DNA of 9,894 nt from Bacteroidia bacterium (GTDB lineage Bacteria > Bacteroidota > Bacteroidia > AKYH767-A > OLB10). Below the pieces are notes generated by a model, which was not told the DNA's origin, searched no databases, and saw only the letters and a program-made list of their open reading frames with translations. A program made the position numbers and the translations under genes. The DNA lies in contig JBAOIA010000002.1 in the NCBI GenBank assembly GCA_037045145.1, positions 1 to 9,894 on the forward strand. The letters run 5' to 3'. Positions 4,872 through 9,894 of the stretch are shown here, piece by piece. Every line of letters begins with the position of its first letter. Position 1 is the stretch's first letter.

Positions 4872-7478
4872 ATGTCTTTTCCGTTTGAACCGGCCACCAC
4901 AGCCACACCCGCGTCAAAAGCCACTGCAACCGCTATTCAACTGGCGGTGCTGACCTCCACCAGCCGCGCAGCGTTTGACCCAGACCGCATACCCGACGCC
5001 TTGAAGGCTATCCCGCAATGGGTGTGCTGGCGGTATGGTCACGATGGCAAGCGGGTCACGAAGCCACCCATAGACGCCAAGACCGGCAATGCCGGGAAGT
5101 CCAATGACCCGGCGACGTGGTCAACCTTTGATGTTGCGCTGGCGCGGTTCCAGTCAGACCCGAAACTGGCCGGTATCGGACTGGCCTTGACGCCAGACCT
5201 GGGACTGACTGCGATAGATGCTGACCACGTCATAGACCCAGAGACCGGCGACACAGACCCGAAAGCTGTTGACCTACTGACCGCATTCCAGACCACCTAC
5301 GCGGAAATATCGCCGTCGGGTACTGGATACCGGCTGTTCTGCCACGGGAAGCCACAACGGGACGGACACTCAGATCCGCGCTGGCTTGAACTCTATACCG
5401 GTGGCGGGCCGCGCTATATGACGGTCACGGGTAATGCTGTCGATGGTCACCCGAAGGCGCTGGCGGCGATGCAAAGCCAGCTTGATGAACTCCACCGCCT
5501 TTATATGCGGCCACCAGCAAAGGCCACCAGCAAGGCCAGGACGGCCAGCACGGACACACACAACTGTGTCTGTAATCCTTCAGACCGGCTGGCGGCGGCG
5601 CTAAAAAATCCCACGATAGCGGCGCTGTATGGCGGCGACACCGGGAAATATGGCGACCGGTCAACCGCTGAAATTGCACTGGCGTTGCGGCTAATGACGT
5701 TCGCCGATGGCGACGAACAGACCGTTGCAGGCTGGCTTGACGGGTCGCAATGCGGGAAGTGGAACCAGCGGGATAAGGACACGGATTCGTATCGGGTCGC
5801 CACAGTCAAGGCGGCGGCGGCGAAATGGGACGGTCGGAAGTTTGAAGACCCGAAGCCGCGCCAGGGTCAAAAATCCACAGACACCGGTGTTGTTGTTGAC
5901 GAACCACCACGGCCAGACCCGGATAGTCGGAACATTCCAGACCCAGATAACTGCGAAGTTCCCGACGAGTTTTGTCTTCCCGATGATGACCCGGATATTG
6001 ATGACGGCAGTAGCGATGGCGCGGAAATAGACCGGCTGGCGGCGCTGAACCTGCTGGACTATGACCGGCAGCGCGGCGCGGCGGCGCAACGGCTCGGCAT
6101 CCGGTCTGACACCCTGGACAAGCTGGTTAAAGAAGCTCGCGGCGATAAAGTCGAAACCGGCGGCGGCAAAGCAATGTGCTTTCGTGAAGTTCCGCCGTGG
6201 TCAGACCCGGTCAATATCGGCGAACTGCTGAACGAACTGACATCCAGCGTCCAGCGGTTTATGTCGTTGCCAGACCACGCCGCACCAGCTATTGCGCTAT
6301 GGGTCGTTTATACCTACTGCGTCGTTTCCTATGGTCATATTGCGCCGACACTGGCTATTACCAGTCCAGAGAAGCGATGTGGAAAAAGTACGCTACTCGG
6401 CTGGCTATATCGGGTTGTGGAAAAGCCGATGCTGGCCGCGAATATCACAGCGGCGGCGATATTCAGAACCATAGACGCCTGGTCGCCGACACTGCTGATA
6501 GACGAAGCCGATAGTTTTCTCGGTGAAAGCGGCGATGAATTGCGCGGCATTCTCAACAGCGGTCATACCAGAGACACCGCCTATGTTATCCGGGTCGCCG
6601 GCGATGAACTGGAACCACGCCAGTTTTCAACCTGGGGTGCTAAAGCCGTCGCGTTGATCGGAAAACTGGAAGGGAAGTATTCGACACTGGCTGATAGGTC
6701 TGTAGAAATTCAACTGCGCCGACGCTTGCCGACGGACAAGGTTGAGAAGTTGCGCCATGCCGATGAAGAACACTTTGAACGGCTGGCCGCAAAGTGCTTT
6801 CGCTTCTCGCTTGACCACGGCGCATCTATCGGCAAGGCAAGGCCGGACATTCCGGAGGCGCTGAATGACCGTGCTGCGGACAACTGGGAGCCACTCCTTT
6901 CCATCGCTGACCTGGGTAGCGAACGATGGTCACGGCTGGCGCGGTCAACTGCGCTGGCGTTGTCTGGCGGCGCGGACAATGACGCCGGAAATGCCGGTCT
7001 GGGTGTGCAGCTACTGACTGACCTGGAGCAGTACTTTGTCGCCAGACCCACGATGCAGCACCACACCACCACGGACATTCTCATCTATCTGACCGGGATT
7101 GATGATGCGCCGTGGGTCACGTTCGCAAAGGGTAAGGGAATGACCGCACGTCACCTTTCCCGACTACTGAAACCCTACGGCATTATTCCGCAGACCATCC
7201 GCGTATCCGCAACGACCGCGAAAGGCTACACGGTCACGGACTTTAGGGACGCCTTCGCCAGATACCTACCTTCTATCCGTAACACCGTCACAAGCAAGGC
7301 CACGTCTAGCGAAAGTCCCTATTCCGCATCCGTAACAGACCGGCATTGTGGCGGATACGAAAGCGCCAGTTCTGCCAGTCCACAAGCGGGTTGTGACGGA
7401 GTTACGGATAAAAAGCCGGGTTCCGGCGGCGGCGGGACTGTGACGGATAGCGATGGCGGAAACTGGGAAGAATTTTGA
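4872..7478 (+). CDS. Replication protein: primase-polymerase + HBD + DUF3631 ATPase (intact copy)
   Basis: An 868-residue multidomain replication protein that probably primes and helps unwind this replicon. Residues about 44-190 form a primase-polymerase domain of the archaeo-eukaryotic primase type, close to NrS-1-like phage polymerases. Visible motifs are IPQWVCW (47-53), TKPP (63-66), the acidic metal-binding pair in IDAD (D116, D118), SPSGTGYRLF (147-156, with Tyr-Arg where many relatives have His) and LELYTGGGPRYMTVTG (172-187). Residues about 264-318 resemble the helix-bundle domain that follows such primases (WLDGSQCGKWN). An acidic Asp/Pro linker follows, then a small helical domain (385-420). 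The DUF3631-type ATPase has Walker A EKRCGKST (500-507), Walker B LLIDEAD (541-547) and a candidate sensor arginine at R609. The Ser/Gly-rich tail after about 800 is low complexity. An in-frame TAG at 4857 makes ATG 4872 the first possible start. The 3' end overlaps the next gene by one base. Confidence 0.88.
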   Translation: MSFPFEPATTATPASKATATAIQLAVLTSTSRAAFDPDRIPDALKAIPQWVCWRYGHDGKRVTKPPIDAKTGNAGKSNDPATWSTFDVALARFQSDPKLAGIGLALTPDLGLTAIDADHVIDPETGDTDPKAVDLLTAFQTTYAEISPSGTGYRLFCHGKPQRDGHSDPRWLELYTGGGPRYMTVTGNAVDGHPKALAAMQSQLDELHRLYMRPPAKATSKARTASTDTHNCVCNPSDRLAAALKNPTIAALYGGDTGKYGDRSTAEIALALRLMTFADGDEQTVAGWLDGSQCGKWNQRDKDTDSYRVATVKAAAAKWDGRKFEDPKPRQGQKSTDTGVVVDEPPRPDPDSRNIPDPDNCEVPDEFCLPDDDPDIDDGSSDGAEIDRLAALNLLDYDRQRGAAAQRLGIRSDTLDKLVKEARGDKVETGGGKAMCFREVPPWSDPVNIGELLNELTSSVQRFMSLPDHAAPAIALWVVYTYCVVSYGHIAPTLAITSPEKRCGKSTLLGWLYRVVEKPMLAANITAAAIFRTIDAWSPTLLIDEADSFLGESGDELRGILNSGHTRDTAYVIRVAGDELEPRQFSTWGAKAVALIGKLEGKYSTLADRSVEIQLRRRLPTDKVEKLRHADEEHFERLAAKCFRFSLDHGASIGKARPDIPEALNDRAADNWEPLLSIADLGSERWSRLARSTALALSGGADNDAGNAGLGVQLLTDLEQYFVARPTMQHHTTTDILIYLTGIDDAPWVTFAKGKGMTARHLSRLLKPYGIIPQTIRVSATTAKGYTVTDFRDAFARYLPSIRNTVTSKATSSESPYSASVTDRHCGGYESASSASPQAGCDGVTDKKPGSGGGGTVTDSDGGNWEEF

Positions 7479-8032
7479 TGGAAGCCGACACCGACGCTGT
7501 CACTGTCACGCAGCACGAAAGTAGGTGTCTTGACGGTATCTTATACCATCATGAATTAACCCCCGTTAAAGGGTCAGTAGCGAAAGCGTTACAGCGCATG
7601 ATAGCGGCTGGCTTCTCGGTTCAAGTGGTTGCCGGACGGTTGCGGGTATCGCCGGCTGACCGTTTGACGCCAGTGCAACGGCAGTGGATAGCGGCGAACA
7701 AGGCGGCGCTTGTTGCTGCGCTGGTCGCCGACAGCGGCCATGTAGCCGAGATAGTGAAGACCTTTGACGCTACGGTTATGCGGGTCACGCCGGACACGGC
7801 AGCACACCCACCTGTGTCTGTAGGTTTGCCGGAAAGCACAGACACAGGGGGGGGTTATCCGGTCTGGGTTGCGCCGGTTATGGCCGGGACGGTTCGCTGT
7901 CTGGATTGTCGCCACGGTCGCCGCGCATTACCCGGCGATGAACTCGCTGCCTGGCGGCTATGCGAAGCCGGTCAAGGCGGTTATTTCGCGCTGGCAAGGC
8001 ATCGCTGTACGACCTTCAAGGCGGCGCTATGA
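7478..8032 (+). CDS. TubC_N-like domain protein with Cys-rich C-terminus, copy 2
   Basis: Identical in sequence to the gene at 2530-3084, including the ATG sharing its A with the upstream TGA, the GGGAAG ribosome site (7465-7470), the eight-G run (7847-7854) and the four cysteines of the C-terminal putative zinc site. In this copy the upstream replication gene is complete, so it shows the operon structure intact. See the copy 1 entry for domains and alternatives. Confidence 0.78.
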   Translation: MEADTDAVTVTQHESRCLDGILYHHELTPVKGSVAKALQRMIAAGFSVQVVAGRLRVSPADRLTPVQRQWIAANKAALVAALVADSGHVAEIVKTFDATVMRVTPDTAAHPPVSVGLPESTDTGGGYPVWVAPVMAGTVRCLDCRHGRRALPGDELAAWRLCEAGQGGYFALARHRCTTFKAAL

Positions 8033-8238
8033 GAAGGCCACCAGTGGAGTATCACGGCATCGCGCATCGCCTGGATGATGACCGGTTGCGGGTCATCAAC
8101 GGCTGGTACGCAGACCGGGAAAGCGCATACCAGCAAGCGGCGGCGCTGACCAGGGACTATCTCATCTTGACCGCTGTTATCACCGTGCGGGAACCGTGGG
8201 CATTGCCGGGATGGCGAAACCCGGAAAACACGGCATAA
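8029..8238 (+). CDS. Small protein of unknown function, copy 2 (Asp24Asn variant)
   Basis: Same 69-residue gene as 3081-3290 apart from A8098, which makes codon 24 AAC (Asn) instead of GAC (Asp). It starts in the ATGA overlap with the preceding gene. Whether Asp or Asn is the ancestral residue cannot be told from this window. The change falls in the same sequence context as the other two inter-copy differences, so it may be a base-calling or cytosine-deamination effect and not a functional variant. Confidence 0.68.
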   Translation: MRRPPVEYHGIAHRLDDDRLRVINGWYADRESAYQQAAALTRDYLILTAVITVREPWALPGWRNPENTA

Positions 8239-8605
8239 AGACGGCTGGCGTGGAGTTATTGCCGATATACAGAGACCGGGAAACCAGTGGCGGTATCCCT
8301 AGATAGAAGCCGCTGACGGGCGCTATTCCGGGCTGTTCTAGCAGTCTGTTTCGTCTGATAGAACAGAACGATAGGCGGGATAAATGCGGTCTTAGCGCGG
8401 CAGTTCTGGCAGTCTTAGCCAGCCGTCAAAAGGTTAAGTTTTGATAAGGTTACGGCGGCGAACTGCTAGACAAAACTGGAAATTACGCACGGCGTTACGC
8501 AGTCTGTAGCGCGTAATTTCGCGAGTTTCGCGCACCACGTCGCGAACTCAACTGCGCGAAGTGGCGAACGAACTGGCGAACTCAGCCTTCGCCATTACCA
8601 GCCGG

Positions 8606-8720
8606 AAAACTTGGTAAAACTTGGTACTGGCGCTGACCGGAAAACCCTACAAAACACTACGGTCGCGCAACGTCGCGTCAAAACCTACGAAAACCTACAG
8701 TCGCTGACAACCGCTGACAA
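8606..8720. repeat. Series of 10-bp repeat doublets, copy 2
   Basis: Base-for-base repeat of the array at 3658-3772, with members starting at 8606/8616, 8641/8651, 8663/8673 (loose), 8680/8690 and 8701/8711. Confidence 0.75.
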
Positions 8721-8740
8721 CGTCCCGACGTCGGGACGTT
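8719..8740. repeat. 22-bp perfect palindrome, copy 2
   Basis: Same palindrome as 3771-3792, unchanged, again sharing two bases with the preceding 10-bp repeat. Confidence 0.8.
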
Positions 8741-8746
8741 TCCCGC

Positions 8747-8869
8747 TGATAAACCCTAATAAAAATTATCACGGTTAACCCGCCCGGCAAGCCGCTGTTT
8801 ACCTACCCTCGAAAGCGGAAATTCAAGATAATGTCTATTATCAGTACTTATCACGGGTACTTATGACGG
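8747..8869. promoter_or_regulatory. TTATC/GATAA cluster, copy 2
   Basis: Unchanged copy of 3799-3921, with the abutting 13-bp direct repeat at 8844-8856 and 8857-8869. The -10 candidate TACAAT follows at 8904-8909. Confidence 0.55.
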
Positions 8870-8943
8870 TTCTTTGACGCTGTTCTTTGTAACGCTATCG
8901 GGATACAATAATCGTTACTTCAAACGGTATGGGAGACAACGCC

Positions 8944-9498
8944 ATGCGGAAATTGAGCAATGACGAACTGGCAACGCGAACCAGAGAAGCGAACCGGCGA
9001 CGCGGCGAACGACACCGGGAACGGCTGACCATTGCCGGACACGCCGCATTGACGGTCTGGCTACCGGTCGGGCTGCGCCGGGAGTTCGTGAAGGAAGCGG
9101 CATTGTGTGGCGTCGGTATCAATGAACTGGCGACGCAGTTAATTGAGAAGGGATTGCGGGAAAGCAAAACCGCAATAATTGCGGATATGCCAGACTCGCA
9201 ACCAGAGACCGCCGATATGTTCGCAATGCCGGAACAAGAGACACAGACACCGGTTGTTGTTGCGGATACCGACGCCAGTGCACCCAACACTGTGTGTGTG
9301 GATTCTGGCCGGACTGCAATGATGATGCTGGTGGCTGAAATGCTGGCCGATGGTCTGACCGGCGCTGATATAGCTCGACGGTTAAATGCCGACGGCTACC
9401 GGTCAAGCAATGGCGCTGAACTGCGCGGCGCTAATGTGCTGCGGGAATATCGCGCCTGGAAGGCTAAAGCTGACGAGTCTAATCCAACTGCGGTATGA
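8944..9498 (+). CDS. Ribbon-helix-helix-like / HTH-like DNA-binding protein, copy 2
   Basis: Identical to the gene at 3996-4550 (184 residues). The start is set by GGGAG at 8931-8935, 8 bases before the ATG. Two intact copies of this regulator gene exist in the window, against one intact and two partial pieces of the replication gene. Confidence 0.72.
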   Translation: MRKLSNDELATRTREANRRRGERHRERLTIAGHAALTVWLPVGLRREFVKEAALCGVGINELATQLIEKGLRESKTAIIADMPDSQPETADMFAMPEQETQTPVVVADTDASAPNTVCVDSGRTAMMMLVAEMLADGLTGADIARRLNADGYRSSNGAELRGANVLREYRAWKAKADESNPTAV

Positions 9499-9584
9499 TG
9501 ACGCCTTAACCCTTTTTCGGTATCGGCTGGCAATGTACTAGCCGAACCACCACCAACTTTTTTAGCCAATGCGGAGCGATTTAC

Positions 9585-9671
9585 ATGATGAACAAGGCGG
9601 GTCTATTAAGAGCCTGGCGGGACAAGCCAGCGGATGAAAATTCTGTACTCAGAAAAGAGAAAACCCGCTGA
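9585..9671 (+). CDS. Probable 28-aa small ORF / leader peptide, copy 2
   Basis: Identical to 4637-4723, with GGAG at 9573-9576 and the TGA stop inside the left arm of the terminator. The region before it (9499-9584) contains only the hairpin equivalent to 4571-4600, at 9519-9548. Confidence 0.5.
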   Translation: MMNKAGLLRAWRDKPADENSVLRKEKTR

Positions 9672-9697
9672 TAGTCATTATCTAGCGGGTCTCTTTT
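9653..9697. terminator. Intrinsic terminator, copy 2
   Basis: Unchanged copy of 4705-4749: an 11-bp stem with one bulged T, flanked by an A-rich 5' side and a T-rich 3' side. Confidence 0.8.
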
Positions 9698-9819
9698 ATT
9701 CTGTCAGTAGCGACGGAATAGGCGGAATCGAGTAAGAACAGTATACGCAAGGGACGCGGCGCTGTCACCGCCTACCCGTTCGCCGCTGACGCATACCCTT
9801 TGCGTAGGCGAATACCGCT
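9698..9819 (+). promoter_or_regulatory. Replication-gene leader, copy 2
   Basis: Unchanged copy of 4750-4871. The ribosome-site-pairing repeats are CGCCTAC at 9769-9775 and GTAGGCG at 9804-9810. Confidence 0.45.
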
Positions 9820-9894
9820 ATGTCTTTTCCGTTTGAACCGGCCACCACAGCCACACCCGCGTCAAAAGCCACTGCAACCGCTATTCAACTGGCG
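9820..9894 (+). CDS. Replication protein, first 25 codons (3' truncated by window edge)
   Basis: ATG and the following 24 codons of the replication gene, identical to 4872-4946, an Ala/Thr-rich N-terminal tail before the primase domain. The window stops at the last base of codon 25, and base 1 of the window is the last base of codon 26. Joining the two ends would lose the first two bases (GT) of that codon and shift the frame. If the molecule is circular, two bases were probably trimmed at the junction. Confidence 0.9.
   Translation, partial: MSFPFEPATTATPASKATATAIQLA

Larger units (their letters stand above)
1..4948. repeat. Tandem unit, copy 1 (circularly permuted replicon)
   Basis: First of two head-to-tail copies of a 4,948-bp unit. 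Comparing this half with the second half by eye, in coding and gene-free parts, gives only three differences: T493 versus C5441, T1357 versus C6305, and G3150 versus A8098. No insertion or deletion was seen. The copy begins inside the replication gene (last base of codon 26) and runs through all other genes to the 5' end of the next copy of that gene. The bases 4947-4948 have no counterpart at the far end of the window. A head-to-tail plasmid dimer, an assembler-doubled circle or a tandem array would all look like this. Confidence 0.97.
8239..8943. other. Gene-free region, candidate replication origin, copy 2
   Basis: I found no differences from 3291-3995. The repeat elements fall at the interrupted hairpin 8333-8366, the 10-bp inverted repeat 8479-8520, the 10-bp doublets 8606-8720, the palindrome 8719-8740 and the TTATC cluster 8747-8869. 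A dimer would therefore carry two candidate origins, which would need resolution if the dimer is real. No site-specific resolution system is evident. Confidence 0.6.
4949..9894. repeat. Tandem unit, copy 2 (two bases short of full length)
   Basis: Second copy of the unit, 4,946 bases long here because the window stops two bases before the repeat would restart. With the start of its replication gene at 4872, this copy gives the only uninterrupted version of that gene. It carries C at 5441, C at 6305 and A at 8098 where copy 1 has T, T and G. Only the last change alters a protein (Asp24 to Asn in the 69-residue gene). Confidence 0.97.

Noticed and set aside
1..9894. Ancient gene duplication on a chromosome
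   Set aside because: Three substitutions in nearly 5 kb, including gene-free DNA, and a length matching two full units point to one recent or artefactual doubling, not to divergence of paralogues.

Overview
The window is almost exactly two head-to-tail copies of one 4,948-bp unit. Base n of the first half reappears at n+4948, and I could find only three substitutions between the copies. The window ends after codon 25 of a long gene and begins on the last base of codon 26 of the same gene. Joining its ends would therefore close a circle that is short by only two bases. The simplest reading is a small circular replicon (about 4.95 kb) present as, or assembled as, a head-to-tail dimer. A longer tandem array cannot be excluded from this window. 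The host looks like a moderately GC-rich bacterium that uses Shine-Dalgarno starts. The primase-helicase/TubC_N-like gene pair is of a kind I associate with Proteobacteria, but I cannot name a genus.

Each unit carries four convincing genes, all on the + strand, plus one probable small ORF. Using the intact copy spanning the middle of the window: a large replication protein (4872-7478, primase-polymerase plus DUF3631-type ATPase); a two-part protein with a TubC_N-like helical domain and a Cys-rich C-terminus (7478-8032); and a 69-residue unknown protein (8029-8238). These three overlap by 1 and 4 bases, so they form a tight operon. A roughly 700-bp gene-free segment follows (8239-8943; 3291-3995 in copy 1). 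It is packed with direct repeats of 10-bp period, a 22-bp perfect palindrome, inverted repeats and a cluster of TTATC/GATAA motifs. It is the best candidate for the replication origin and for the control region of the next gene. That gene (8944-9498; 3996-4550) encodes a ribbon-helix-helix-like plus HTH-like DNA-binding protein, plausibly a copy-number or partition regulator. A second gene-poor stretch follows (4551-4871; 9499-9819). It holds a 28-codon ORF with a good ribosome site running into a probably bidirectional terminator, and then a leader in which the ribosome site of the replication gene can be paired shut.

The working model is a minimal cryptic plasmid (or satellite-like replicon) that supplies its own primase and helicase-like ATPase, a candidate origin and a DNA-binding regulator. 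It has no visible relaxase, integrase, toxin-antitoxin, resistance or packaging gene. The most notable signals beyond the genes are the dimer with C/T differences confined to GTYGWT contexts, the helically phased repeat doublets in the candidate origin, the layered RNA structures ahead of the replication gene, an ACAGACAC motif recurring in three genes in different reading frames, and marked depletion of GATC.
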